Positions 9,362 through 21,492 of a stretch of DNA of 64,000 nt are shown in pieces (the stretch's first letter is position 1; each line of letters begins with the position of its first letter). The position numbers were made by a program, and so were the translations under genes. The notes beneath the pieces are model-generated. The model saw only the letters and a list, made by a program, of their open reading frames with translations. It made no database searches and was not told the origin of the DNA. The stretch is from Alitta virens (Eukaryota > Annelida > Polychaeta > Phyllodocida > Nereididae), in the NCBI GenBank assembly GCA_932294295.1, contig OW028574.1, positions 29,272,145 through 29,336,144 of the forward strand, given 5' to 3'.

Positions 9362-12300
9362 AATTTACTAATGTTCAGTAACCCTGAAAATACAGATAAC
9401 TTCACATGCCATGCGCCCTTAGGAAAGAGTGTGGTAGATTACCTTCTGTGTACAAGAGATCTATTTAATTTATTAACCGATTTTGAAATCTGTCCCAAAC
9501 TTGTAGAATCGGATCATACTCCTTTAACTTACCAACTAGGGTATAAAAAATGCATATCTGAGAGCAGGTCCACCTGCAATGTAAATAAAAGAAATAACCC
9601 AAAACAAGAAAGGAGGTTCTACTACTTATTTGAAAAAGAAAGAATACCGGTCTACAAAAATATGTTAAGAAATGAACAAAACAAACTTGCTGAAGCAGGT
9701 GACCATATACTAAAACAGTCTAACTCTGAAACATTGATAAACTCTGTTTATATTTATTAAGAAGCCTGTATTGAGCCAAATTTCAAGAAAAAATATGTAA
9801 AGGCCCCTACAAATAAATTTCCTTTAAACCCTTGGTATGATGAAGAATGCAAAAATGCCAGGAAAGCAGCTAACTCATATGCCAAATTGAATAACCTTTC
9901 AAATACCGCTCATAATGAGCAGTATAAAGTACTATACAAAAATTACAAGAGTACAATCCAGCTTAAAAAGAGAGAACACTTAAAGGCAAACAGGGATAAA
10001 CTTGATCAGCTACACCACACAAACCAAACTGAGTGTTGGAAAATGTGGAATAAACTCACTAATCATAATAACAAGTCTCATGAGCAGCCAAGCATTCAGG
10101 TGTTCCATGAGTACTTTAAAAATCAAGCACAGCCTCCCCCATGTGATTACTTTAATACAGAAAACATGGATGAAATTAACAGCTTTGTTTCAATAATGAA
10201 CTGTAGTCAATACAACAACCCTGCTCCTGAATCAATGTCAGAAGATATATGTGATAAAATAATTACAGAGGATGAAGTAGTGATGCATATGAAAAAATTA
10301 AAGAATAATAAAGCAGCTGGTGTAGATGGCATCCCAGGAGAATTTTACAAATATGTAACTGACGAATTAGTTACACCATTTTGTGCAATATTTAATTACA
10401 TTTTTGATAGTGGTGACTACCCATCACAATGGGCTGAAGGGCTTATAAAAGCCTTACACAAAAAAGGCGACTGCTCTAATCCTGACAATTATAGAAAAAT
10501 CACTATAACAGTGACTATGGCTAAAATCTTCGATTCAATTCTCAATGCTAGGCTGTATTTCAAGAATGATTCAATGTCCCTTGATGATCCCTTTCATTTT
10601 GGGTTCACTCCTACTCGGAGAACAATAGATTGTTTTTTTGTCCTTGATACCATAGTAAGACACCAGCAATTCCATAAAAGACCCAAATATTTATGTTTTG
10701 TAGATTTTTCTAAAGCTTTTGATTACATTAATAGAAATGCCCTCTACCTGAAACTAAAAAACCAAGAAATGGGCAGGAAAATGTTAACTATTATCATGAG
10801 TATGTTTGACAAAGCTAAGGCAAAGGTATACCACGAGGGTGACTTTGGGGAAGCAATAGATAGCATATTTGGGGTCTTACAGGGAGGGGGGGGGGTATAC
10901 TCAGTCCTAAACTGTTTAATGAATTCATGTCTGATCTCCATACTCAGCTGAATGTAAAAGATGGTATAGAAATAGATAATATATACTTCACACATCTACT
11001 ATATGCAGACGACACAGTACTTATATCAGACTCTGCTGAAGGCTTGCAAAATAGTATTCACTCTCTTCATAGGTTCTGTGCCAAATGGCATCTCTTGGTG
11101 AATATAACTAAAACTAAAGTTATGCAGATTGGAAGAAAGAGACCCCTAAACTTTATGTACAATAATCAAATAATAGAAAATGTTGAAACATATAAATATC
11201 TCGGCCACATTGTCAGTTCTAATAAATCCATACACAATAAAATGCCAGAGCACCTAATAACACAAGCGCAAAAGGCACTGTTTGCACTTCAGAATAAAAC
11301 AAAATCAAGTTTTGGATTTATTCCGCCCCATCTTGCGATAAAAATGTTTGATACTTACATCCTACCCATTCTAGAGTACAATGATGTCTTATGGTCCAAA
11401 ACGTCACAAATATTAGATATGGAAAAGATACAGCTAGGATACTTAAAAAACATACTAGGAGTCAGAAGACAAACCTCCACATTAGCTATATATGCAGAAA
11501 CAGGCAAATTCCCCCTCCATATAAGACAAAAGGTAAACACAGTAAATTACTGGGCAAGACTGGCATCTCTGCCACAATATGACATCCTCCATAAATGCCT
11601 AAATATACAGGAATCTCTTCATGCCAGAGGGCAAACAAACTGGTGCACCCACGTAAGAAATATAATTGAGGGTACATGTGCACCTCAGGTGGTACTTGAT
11701 ACACCAAATTCCTTAGCGACTAAAGTAAAAATTAAACTCTATTCCAGCGAACAAAGTAGGATCCTTAACGAGATAAAAAATTCTGACGAACAACCTAAAC
11801 TTAGGACATACAAACTTTTTAAAACTTCATACTCTATTGAACCATATCTACTTATCAACCTTCCAAAGAAAACTATCAATAACATAGCTAGGTTCAGATT
11901 GAGCTCACACAATCTCAAGATCGAAACTGGTAGGCATCAAACCCCTAAGGTACCTGTAGAGAATAGAATATGCGAGAAATGTACGAGTAGTGAAGTAGAA
12001 GATGAAATTCATTATATCATAACTTGTAGCTCTAATAAATCGCTAAGGGACCAACTTTTTCAAAAAGCAAAAGATTTAATACCTGAGTTTGAAAATTCAA
12101 ACACCTTTGAGAAATTTAAAGCATTGCTAACTTGTAGAGAACCTAAAGTTATACATGCATTAGGGGATTTCTTAAATAACACATGTTTATGCAGTAGGAA
12201 ATTCTCTTTGAAATTATTTTCTATTTTTAAAACAGACAAAATAATCTGTCCCTAGTAACCTGATAAAATAGAATGATAGCAGATCTCAAATGCAATGGGC

Positions 12301-12735
12301 TCCCAACACTACCCATCCCCAACTGCCCAAGGAAAAGTGACAATTCACTGGAAATTTATTTTTCAGAAGATGATACATATCAGTATTAATTTAATAATTT
12401 TTATGGACACAGTGTGATGAGAGCAGGACTCTCTGGGACCAGATTTGTATATAATTGTATTGTGTTTTTCGTTTTATAATTTGAATCCCAAATCAGTATT
12501 ATTTTTGTGTAGTATAGTTGTTTGATACGTGTAGTAAAGTTGTTTATCATGCTTATATGCTATGAAATAACCAGTAACACATGTGATATGTTTAGTACAG
12601 TTTTGTTATATGTTTTAAATGAATCTGTAATATGCTAGAAATGTGTAGTATAGTACTGTATATATGTCTATGAATTGTAAAAATGACGAATAGGTCAATA
12701 CTGACCATACTGTCAATAAAAGTTTATATATATAG
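9362..12735 (+). mobile_element. 5'-truncated APE-type non-LTR retrotransposon
   Basis: The element begins inside the endonuclease domain and runs through reverse transcriptase and a C-terminal zinc motif to a 3' UTR. It ends at CTGTCAATAAAAGTTTATATATA near 12713-12735, the same tail as the copy at 6025-6540. Related 3' fragments at 5336, 6025 and 13000 show a family with several copies here. The 450-base 3' UTR holds no other gene. Confidence 0.85.
9371..12255 (+). pseudogene. LINE polyprotein: endonuclease tail, reverse transcriptase, zinc motif
   Basis: Three open segments form one broken ORF. 9371-9757 encodes the end of an APE-type endonuclease (VVDYLLCTRDL, then ESDHTPL with the catalytic SDH). 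A TAA at 9758-9760 interrupts it, and the same frame continues through 9761-10951. That part holds RT motifs: NNKAAGVDGIPGEFYK, NPDNYRKI, FVDFSKAFDYINR with a catalytic Asp, and GVLQGG. A ten-G run at 10886-10895 shifts the frame. The second half, 10927-12255, carries the catalytic YADD (11002-11013), the thumb, and near 11971-12027 a C-x2-C...VEDEIH...C zinc motif. The single stop and the homopolymer shift suggest a young inactivation, or for the G-run a sequencing error. Confidence 0.85.
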
Positions 12736-12887
12736 TAAATAATGTGAAAATACTCAGTCATTTATATATTGTTTCTGAAACAATATTTTCCTTTGCCATT
12801 AGAATAATTTCATGTTACTGCTGACGTACATAGTGCAATAATATCACAATTAATTACCTGTATTATTTGATTTTTTTTTTCTTTGTC

Positions 12888-12987
<100 letters not shown>

Positions 12988-12989
12988 AA

Positions 12990-13330
12990 GTCAACCAAAA
13001 CTAAGAACATACAACTTCTTTAAAACTACGTATTGCTTTGAACCTTATCTAAATCTCAACCTCCCCAACAAAACCTATAACAACATAGCAAGATTTAGAC
13101 TTAGCTCACATAACCTCAAAATTGAAACCGGGAGACATGAGACCCCTAAAATACCATTAGAAGGAAGAAAATGTAATAAATGTGATAGTAATGAAGTAGA
13201 AGATGAACTACATTGTCTCTTAATTTGTAACAATTATGCAGAACCAAGAAATCAATTAATCCTAAAAGCAAATAACCTGATTCCACATTTCAATAACTTA
13301 GATAAAATACATCTTATTGTGATATTATGA
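12990..13330 (+). pseudogene. LINE ORF 3' fragment, diverged copy
   Basis: Translation gives QPKLRTYNFFKT, NNIARFRLSSHNLKIETGRH, and the zinc motif C-x2-C with VEDELH and Cys. This is closely related to residues ~290-410 of the RT half at 10927-12255 (QPKLRTYKLFKT and NNIARFRLSSHNLKIETGRH there). The fragment starts at the edge of the CT repeat, so its 5' part was lost or replaced at the microsatellite. Confidence 0.8.
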
Positions 13331-14709
13331 TCAGTATTTGTATATAGTTTCATTTTTTTTTTATCTAATATTGATATTGTCATCAGTATTTGTGATTTGA
13401 TCTGTGATTTATCCTCTATCATTATGTATATATATATACTTATATATTATTTCGCTTTAATACTGAATCTCTAAGAGCAGATATAAAATATATTCTAATA
13501 TATTTTTGATATACTATTATAGTTTTTGCAGAAGCTACGACTAAATGAAATGAAACCACGATTATAGAGAAGTCAATGTCAATTGCCTGGCAATTAGCAG
13601 TGTTGATTGCTATCTGTGGCCCGGTGGATTGCCATCAGAACTATGGTTAATATTTACTAGATTCTATGATCTATAATCATAGAACATATTTATATAAACA
13701 ATATTAATTGTGGTCTTTAATACCTATTAACAAGTTTTCACGGCCTTATATCGACAGTTCTGTCACACCGAACCTACGTCCCGTCAGAACAATCATATCC
13801 CGGCGGCTGGTCCCGCCTTTTAGTTCGTCCCGCCTATCCCGCCATATCCCGGCGGCTGTCCCGCCTTTTAGGTCATCCTGATGAAAACATCGATAATAGG
13901 TGAAATCAATTTTAATCCAGTTCCGGTTGGCTTGTCCACTGTGTAGCCTATCGTCTAAAGGAAGTGAGCTGCGCTCGCCGCCTGGGGCGGCGGAGCTTCG
14001 CTCATAATATTTGTTCAAAATTACAGGTATATAAAATCACTGTATATATCAAATATAAAATCAATCATACAAATATAGTAACTAATGTATAATAAAATAT
14101 CCAGTAGCATTGACACTGACAGTGAGATAAACCAGACATGAGAAATATCTTATTGTTCAATATTTCCTTCAAAGTGTAAGCCTGAGATTAAATTCTTATC
14201 CATATGATATGGTGACTTTGTTCGTCAATTTCTTTATTTTGTGATTTAATATTCAATTCTTGATGGCCCATTATTGTTAAAGTCTGTTTCTATTTCATTT
14301 CTCTCCGAACCCCACTCTTGGAATTTGGTACTCAATGTTTAAGATTACCACTAACTTACTTTAGAACCAAATTGATGTCAACATTTTCTGAATTTCCACA
14401 TATATATTTATTTTGTCATTGTCATTAATTTATTTCTTGCTGAACTATCAAATTCTGTATAATGATAATGGACAAACTTCCCAATTTTGTCAATAAATAA
14501 TAATAATAATAATAATGATAGGCCAAATTTATCGATGTCAAAAGTGATAAGTTTTGAAGACAACTCAAAAATGAAGTTAGTTCACATTCACAGGTCTTCA
14601 TTATCTTAACTATGGAAGAGACACATTTAATTGTCTGTTCCCTTTGTCATGAGAGCCATCAGGTCTAGTTGTATGTCAAATTTATTAAACAGTTTTTATT
14701 TTTTTTTAG
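13331..14709. other. intergenic stretch with short repeats
   Basis: A GC-richer island at 13746-14018 holds an imperfect tandem duplication of ATATCCCGGCGGCTG...CCCGCCTTTTAG (13795-13830 and 13843-13879). The 90-residue minus-strand frame there is a by-product of it. Near 14485-14520 TGTCAATAAATAATAATAAT ends in an (AAT)n run, which resembles a LINE 3' tail, but no coding part is attached. Nothing else is recognised. Confidence 0.4.
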
Positions 14710-15106
14710 GGTATGAATGTCAACAGCAAAGCTAAGAACGGACGTACCGCAAAATCACCTGCTCTGATGTACGGCCACATGAAGATAATAAGTCTGATTG
14801 ACAACCATCCTCCTGGCCGAAGCGAACCTGGTATGTGCAATAAGTGAAGCTTTACTTTAGGGCTGTTCCATTTTTTTTAAAGAGTGGGGGGTATTGCGCT
14901 GACCTAGTTTTATTGTCTAGCATTTTAAGCAGTGATTGGGGAATTTGGGGTGACGACTTTTGGTGTCCTTACCTTTCGGCTACATTGTATAATGTCTCAC
15001 TTTTTTCCACAGGTGTGCATGGTAAAGAAGATTTAAGTTCATCTGACGAATCGTACTACAAACCAAGACATCCCAAGTCCAAGGGGAAGCAGATCAAGGG
15101 GCCGAG
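14710..15106 (+). CDS. two spliced exons of an unrecognised gene (partial)
   Basis: Exon 14710-14830 follows a polypyrimidine-AG and ends in G|GTATGT. Exon 15013-15106 follows TTTTTTCCACAG and ends in AG|GTGAAC. They join in phase 1 to an open frame of about 71 residues, with MYGHMKIISLIDNHPPGR, then an acidic-serine stretch SSSDES and a basic KSKGKQIKGPR. The layout of a short helix, acid patch and basic tail recalls the end of Myb/SANT-like or MADF DNA-binding proteins of transposons, but this is a guess. No start or stop exon was identified. A further weak candidate exon with a stop (16572-16696) lies downstream but does not join in phase. Confidence 0.4.
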
Positions 15107-16134
15107 GTGAACTACCTTTTATATTCTTAATTACTCCCTTTCATTCAACAATTGCATACCCTAGGTCTGACTCATGTTGCGTTATGGTTGCAGGCTAGTC
15201 ATCAAAAACCTGTATTAAGGCCCTCATGTTGGGAAGGCAGCCAGGTGGAAAGAAACCGCAGTAAGTTGATATTTTCATCTTTTATTGAATTATTTTATGA
15301 TTTTGTTTAGCGTGGAAGTTCAAGTTTATTGGCCAGATCCACAAAAAATCTGCAGCAATGGCAAACTGACACTTGAAAGGTGTTTTTTTTATGTCTAAAC
15401 CAACATTGCAATCAGGGTTTGTTTTGCATGTTTGAAGCGAAGTCAGTTTATTACTGAAGTTAAACAAAGTAATTGACATGAGTCATGGAAGTACTATGAT
15501 CAACTGTCATGACAGAGACAGATTTAATGATGAGATGATAAGGCTGCTTTTTACAGTTCACTATGTGACACATTTACACCATTGGTTGGGTCTGTTACTT
15601 GTCCCGGCATAGACTCGAAGTTGTAGTAGAATTCAACTGTATTTTCAGAGCCGCAACATCAGATTGTGAATGTGGAAGCTGGTGATTCTGAAAAATGCCA
15701 TATATTTAAGTCTGCGTCAGCGGGACGTCACTTCTCCGATCAATCTGAGGGACCAAAGGAGAGGTACACATGATATTGTTGTCTCATTGTTAACTGTATT
15801 TAAAAATCATATTATAGATATTATTTCAAATAGTTACAGCCTGTTAAAGACCAACAAACCAGTTTTTGCCTGACAAAAGTCTTGTCGAATTGAATTAGTT
15901 CAAATTTCTTGGCCACAATGAACAATAAAGAATCAAGTGTCACACTCTGGATTTTATAATACTCTAGTCGAGCTCTGTAAAAAGTGAGAGCAGTGATCAG
16001 GCCAACCTGCTGTTAGAGTGATTACACAATGTGAAATGAGAGCTTGTAAATTGAGGATATTTTACTCCAAACATAGGTATTTGTATTACGCTATATATCA
16101 ATAGAACTATGACATACAAGACCCCTATTCAAAT
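15107..16134. other. non-coding stretch, nothing recognised
   Basis: Short frames only. It may be intron of the gene represented by the exons at 14710-15106. Confidence 0.4.
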
Positions 16135-16383
16135 GTGACAACATGCCCACGATCAAACCAGCAAATTATCAACAGTCTGAAGTCTAGGTCTCTTGATGAA
16201 GGTGCAGACATCTTCAATATGTATAAACGGCAAGTGGAGAGGATTCGAAAGCGCTACCAAGAGACTGGTGATGTTCACAAACCCAGGACTGTGCCTCCAC
16301 GTGTAGCATTTGCCAAGGCTTGCAGCAGAAAGTGGCGAAAAGTTGATTTTTCAGATGAATCATCAGTTGAGTTCCATCTATGA
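16135..16383 (+). pseudogene. Tc1/mariner-like transposase remnant
   Basis: An 82-residue frame joins an N-terminal helix-turn-helix-like part (SLDEGADIFN, KRQVERIRKRYQETGDV) to WRKVDFSDESSVEFHL. The last part matches the FSDES motif around the first catalytic Asp of Tc1-like transposases. About 100 residues normally between them are missing, so this is an internally deleted fragment. No TIRs were located around it. Confidence 0.5.
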
Positions 16384-17239
16384 ACTGCAGACCGGTAGCA
16401 TTAATGTGAGAAATTACTCGCCCAAATTGATCAATTACGAGTCAAGTTATCAGCTGATGTCTATTTGTAAAAGGTACACTGACTTGTCTACAATATCATT
16501 ATAACTTCATCATATGTTGTAGTTTCTCAAAAACGGTGAACATTTCTATCATTTACATTATTGAATTACAGAATCAATAGAGTATGACGAGGAGGGCTCA
16601 GCGTTCTCGAATATAGGAGCGTTGACAATCAAGTCTAGTTCCAGTTCAAGTGGGGGATTTATCGGAGCGTTAGGAATTAGACAGAATAGTTTGTAGAGTG
16701 GAAAGGAAGAAACTAGAGAGAGGAGTCATTCGGAACCTGGAGCCCCAAGTGGAACAGGTTTGTTACAAATAGTGCAAATGTTATTTCAAGATACACTCAA
16801 ACTTGCCATAAGGTCTAAACATAATATATAGATATAGATAGAGCGGTTGTTTGCTGAACTGCAACTAGATTCCGACTCCCCAGATTGCATGACTGTGCAA
16901 AATTGTAAGTGTCATTATTACCGCCCATAGTTAAGCTATGCCTATCCTAGAGCTAGCTTAGTACTTTTATGACTCATGTCAATAACTTTTTTTAACTTCA
17001 ACTACAACCCCACAATAAAATAATGCATGAAATGTATATAGCAGAATGAATCTTATTTACATGCATAAAGAGCTTTATTCCCTGTTGTAGACCATGAATT
17101 AATGGCTAGAGAAGGTTTTCAGTTTGCTGTGATCCATAGATTACCATAGTTTTGGATCTCACCACTATCAGCATGTCCATATGGTGCTGCCACCTGGTAT
17201 TTTTTAATGAAAACTATTCTCTCTCTCCCTCACTTTCAT

Positions 17240-17266
17240 CACAGACAACATACAGACGTTTCACTC
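17240..17266 (+). repeat. left TIR of the P-like element
   Basis: This 27-bp sequence is the exact reverse complement of 21066-21092. Confidence 0.9.
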
Positions 17267-17484
17267 CCATTTCCCGCCATTCAACTGACAGGTGCTGCCC
17301 TCTCTAGGGTGGTGTGGAGCAGGCAGGGCTGTAGTATCACTTGCATGTAATAAACAAGCATACTAACACTACATGTCACACAAGGTATATTGCAATTACT
17401 CCATTTCCAACATTTGATCACATTAGGCTATTAGGCCTATATCATATGAGTGATACCTATAAAGCATCCATTTTTCTTTCATAG

Positions 17485-20019
17485 ATTTCTGATCTGGATT
17501 AGAAATCTCAGAAATGCTTCCCTAGACAAAATTCCACATGAAAAGCTGTACAAGAATTACAGAGTGTGCAGCAGACACTTCGAGTCGGGGCAGTTCAAGA
17601 TAGCTGATGATATGTAAGTATATTTGCAGTTTTTAAAATTGATTTCCCACTGATTTGTTTCCCCTTTTTCTTTTGATTTCAACATTAATTAAAATTGATT
17701 GTGTCATTTTCAGCCACAAGGGGTTGAACTGGAATGCTGTTCCAACACTCATAGATGCTACGAATCCACCAAAAAGTTTGACAGTTAAACGGAAAGGTCC
17801 AACTGTTCGTCACAATGTGGAAAAGAAGAGGATTTCTGCAGGTAAGTCATGTACATGAACTCAGACACTTGTAATAAGTTCATGATATCAAAACAAATAA
17901 ACTCCAGATTATCAACAATATATTTTTTTTACAGCATCAGAGGAGGACCTATCCATGCATGTAGAAATGGACACAGGGCCAAGTGACAAGGAGGAAGACA
18001 ATGTCCCAACCCTCAAAGCTACAATACAGCAGTTGAATCTGAAGATCAAAGCTCAAGACCAAAAATTCCGGAGAGTCACAAGCACAAAAACTGTCCGCAA
18101 GTGTTCCAAATCAACTGTTATTAATCAACTTGGACAGCACTTGTCAGGAAATGCATTAAAGTTTGTGTCTGCCCAAATCAGACTTGCAGGAATAAAGAAG
18201 CAGGGCCTCAGATGGACTGTTGGGGACAAAACCTTGGCTTTGCAGCTGTATCATTCTAGCCCCAAATGCTATCGACTGTTGCGAAGAATTTTTGTGCTGC
18301 CTTCTGTGTCAACATTGATTCGAGTGATGCAACAGATTCAAATGTCACCAGGTGTGAACCAATGTCTGCTTGACGCTTTGAAAACTAAGGTTGCACACAT
18401 GAATGCAGAAACAAAACTGTACGTGCACCATACTGTATGACGAAATGGCCATCAAGGAGTACGTACAATTCAACAGACAAAAGGACCTAATTGATGGCCT
18501 GGAAGACTATGGCTCACATAGAACACACAAAATAGCCAATCATGCTGGTGTGTTCATGGTTGCAGGTATTGCAGGTAAATGGAAGCAGCCTGTCAGTTAT
18601 TATCTATCCAGTGGGCCAGTCGAGGGAAAAAAATTGAAATCTTTACTGTTAGATTGCATTTCTAAAGTCAGACAGACAGGTCTGAATATCAAAGTGTTAA
18701 TTTGTGATCAAGGAAGTAATAACTGCCTTAAGCTGCGACAATTAGGTGTAACCAAAGACCAGCCTTACTTTACTGATCATGATGGAGAAAAAATATTTGT
18801 ACTGTATGATCCTCCTCACCTCATTAAGAATATCAGGAACAACTTGAAAAAGCATGGATTCAACCTCAATGGCAGGTCAATTAAGTGGAAATACATTGAG
18901 GACATGTTCAAATTTGATCATGCTAGGAACATCCGTATGGCTCCAAAGATTACATCCAAATACATCAAGCTGAGCCACACTGTTGCAGCAAGCATAGGAG
19001 CCATGCATGACCTTGGGAAATGGGCAGGTGAAGGGGATGCAACAACAACGGCACAGTTTATTGAAAATATGGACTCTCTGTTCAATGTATTCAACAGTCG
19101 GTCACTGCATGACAGTCACATTCTTAGAAGAGGCATAACTCCAACATCATCTCACTTAGAATTTTTGGACAAATGCATGGAGTGGCTGCCATATCTCACA
19201 CAGATAGGTATATCTGGTAAACAACTGCCATCAGTATTAGGTTGGCAACATAACATCATATGTTTGAAATTGCTTTGGGATGAGTTGAAAATACAACATG
19301 CTTTTGAAGTTTTATATACTAATAGACTGAATCAAGACAGGTTAGAAAATTTCTTTTCACAAATTCGTTACAGAGGTGGGCACTGTATTAATCCTGACAG
19401 TGTGCAGTTTAATGCTGCCTACAATATTTTTGTTCCAATCCAAGGAAAGAACTGTCAGGATGACATCGACAATTTTTTTCTAGGTGTGGAAAGTCTCACA
19501 TCAAAGGTGAGTGAAGATCCACCCCTGCAGCCTTCCATGCAAGAGACCAGTGACTGTCATAGTGCCACTGGTAGTGATATTACAGCAGATGACTACAGCT
19601 CCATCATGATCAGCTCTGAAATAAGAAACTGTCCTCAAGTACCTGAGGATTGTCAGGATCAAAATGTCATAGCATACTTAGCCGGTTATCTCATCAAGAG
19701 AGCTAGGTCGAAACATAAGGCAGATTTATGCAATGATTGTTCAACTTCTTGGGAAATTTCACCATTATCTGCTAGCACACCTGAATACACATTTCTTAAT
19801 CATAAGAAATATAGTTTTACATCTCCTGATCACGGTCTGATATTTCCTCAAAGAGCCATGGTTTATTTTGTAGCAGATTTGAAGAAATGTTTTGTTGATA
19901 ACAGCAACTTCATCATTCAGTCAGAGAATGTATTCAAAAAGCATACAAACAAACTGCTGGCAATTGAAAAATGCAAGGATATAATATGTGAGTTGAGCAG
20001 TTGTCAAACAACCTTGTGA
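17485..20019 (+). pseudogene. THAP9/P-element-like transposase
   Basis: Exons 17485-17613, 17714-17841 and 17935-20019 join in frame. The first two give most of a THAP DNA-binding domain: RNASLDKIPHEKLYKNYRVC, SRHF, then LNWNAVPTLID with the family's AVPT box. The first zinc cysteines should lie in a 5' exon that I cannot find. The third exon encodes the RNase H-like catalytic region with LYDEMAIKEYVQF, DPPHLIKNIRNN and, near the end, NQDRLENFFSQIRYRGG and AYLAGYLIKRA, all as in P-element and THAP9 transposases. A frameshift within about 18410-18430 separates the upstream frame (stop at 18440) from the downstream one, just before the first catalytic Asp. The transposase was otherwise nearly full length. 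Confidence 0.85.
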
Positions 20020-20410
20020 TTCTATTCTGTAAAATAAGACTACATCATTTTCTCAAGGAGCAAAACAGAATGATGAATGCACCTCATCAAAAGAGAAATA
20101 GGAAAATGTTGACACTCACACACTTATAATAATTATGTCAGTGAATGTATCCACCAATTGACTGCTGTAGTGTTAATTTCCATGTATGTACTTAAATATG
20201 TTGTAATTTTGTTGTTATTAAATATTTACGATGTTTAGATAAACAGTGGTTGTTGTAATACTTGATCATTGGTCATGAATGGCATGCAGCAGCTGTCAAA
20301 GTTAGCCCCTTTTCTCCTTTGTTTACACTCTGCCTCAGCCCGCTCCACACCAACCGCTAGATGTCGCTATCTAGGTCAGTGGCACTATAGGCTTCAATGC
20401 GAGTGAAACG

Positions 20411-21064
20411 GGTGGCGGTCATAACGGCTACACGCGAAAACGGCTACAACCATAACGGCTACAACCAAAACGGCTACAACCAAAACGGCTACACGACGAT
20501 AACCAAAACAGCTACACCAATTTTAGGGACATAACCAAAACGGCTACACCAATTTTGGGGACATAACCAAAACAGCAATAGTAGCTTTTTACGCTGACCG
20601 GCCTTTGACACCAAATGGCTACAACCACAAAGACCAAAACGGCAACAGACCAAAACGGCAATTGAGAATTGTAATCAAGAAACAAGGAAAACATTAATCT
20701 TTCAGCACAGCTTTAATTAGCCAGGACCAATACTCAGTCTCAGGTGTCAGGCATAAGTTATGTGTAGCCGTAAAAAATTTGTAGCCGTTTTGGTGTATGG
20801 AAGTGTAGTGGCCTGGTCTGCCTGACTAAATGTAAACGTACGTAGAGTTGGGTCCAGCTTAGGAAGTGTAGCCGTTTTAGACTTCGAATTTATGGCTGTA
20901 GCCGTTTTTGACATGGCTTGTAGCCGTTTTGGACATCGCCTGTAGCCGTTTTGGTTATCTCTTAATTTGGGATTTTTGGTTGTAGCCATTTTGGGGATGC
21001 CATTAAATTTTGTAGCCATTTTGGGTTGTAGCCATTTTCGCGTGTAGCTGTTATGACTGGCATT
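20411..21064. mobile_element. 654-bp fold-back element nested in the P-like element
   Basis: An exact 11-bp duplication, CGAGTGAAACG, flanks it at 20400-20410 and 21065-21075. It interrupts the right TIR of the P-like element. Its two ends are inverted copies: GTCATAACGGCTACACGCG on the left against GTCATAACAGCTACACGCG on the reversed right. Both arms are built from many copies of AAAACGGCTACAACC and variants (AAAATGGCTACA), pointing inward from each end. It encodes no protein; the minus-strand frame at 20747-21151 only translates the repeats. An 11-bp target site with repeat-rich arms would suit a MULE-like or fold-back element. Confidence 0.8.
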
Positions 21065-21065
21065 C

Positions 21066-21092
21066 GAGTGAAACGTCTGTATGTTGTCTGTG
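21066..21092 (-). repeat. right TIR of the P-like element
   Basis: Complete 27-bp right repeat. Its first ten bases belong to the target duplication made by the nested element, so the other part-copy remains at 20401-20410. Confidence 0.9.
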
Positions 21093-21492
21093 CTTTTATG
21101 ACATATTAAATCAACGGTAGTGACATGAATGCACACACAATAGGTGATCATGGTAGACTAAACTTATCAAATTGAGTGAATAAATCCTATTCTGCATGAC
21201 AAAATGTTCATCATTCAGACTCAGCGTTATCAATTCAGCTATAATTCGGAGTGACACTGGAAAATTTCTGAATTCATTGTTTGATGTTGCTTTCCAATCT
21301 GAATCACATCAGAAATGCATGGCAAATGTCTTCAGCATCTTTTTTATTGGTGTGAACACTTACGTAGCATACGTGATTGCATCCGCCGGTTAAGCTACGG
21401 TTGAGATGCCAGCTGCCACGTATGCCTAGGCGTATGCTATGTATGCCTTAACAGCAATGACGGATTGGTCACGTTTGTTAGTATAAATATTA

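Larger units (their letters stand above)
17240..21092 (+). mobile_element. P-element-like DNA transposon with THAP transposase
   Basis: Perfect 27-bp inverted repeats lie at 17240-17266 and 21066-21092, starting CACAGACAACATACAG and ending GTTTCACTC, with the CA...TG tips typical of P elements. Subterminal inverted repeats GGTGTGGAGCAGGC (17311-17324) and its complement (20338-20351, one mismatch) lie inside. The flanks CTTTCAT (17233-17239) and CTTTTAT (21093-21099) match at 6 of 7 bases and may be a decayed target duplication. Net of the nested element at 20411-21064 and its 11-bp duplication, the transposon is about 3.2 kb. Confidence 0.85.

Noticed and set aside
13746..14018. 90-residue minus-strand frame
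   Set aside because: Explained by an imperfect tandem duplication in a short GC-rich island.
20747..21151. 134-residue minus-strand frame
   Set aside because: It translates the CGGCTACA repeat boxes of the nested fold-back element and part of the P-like TIR.
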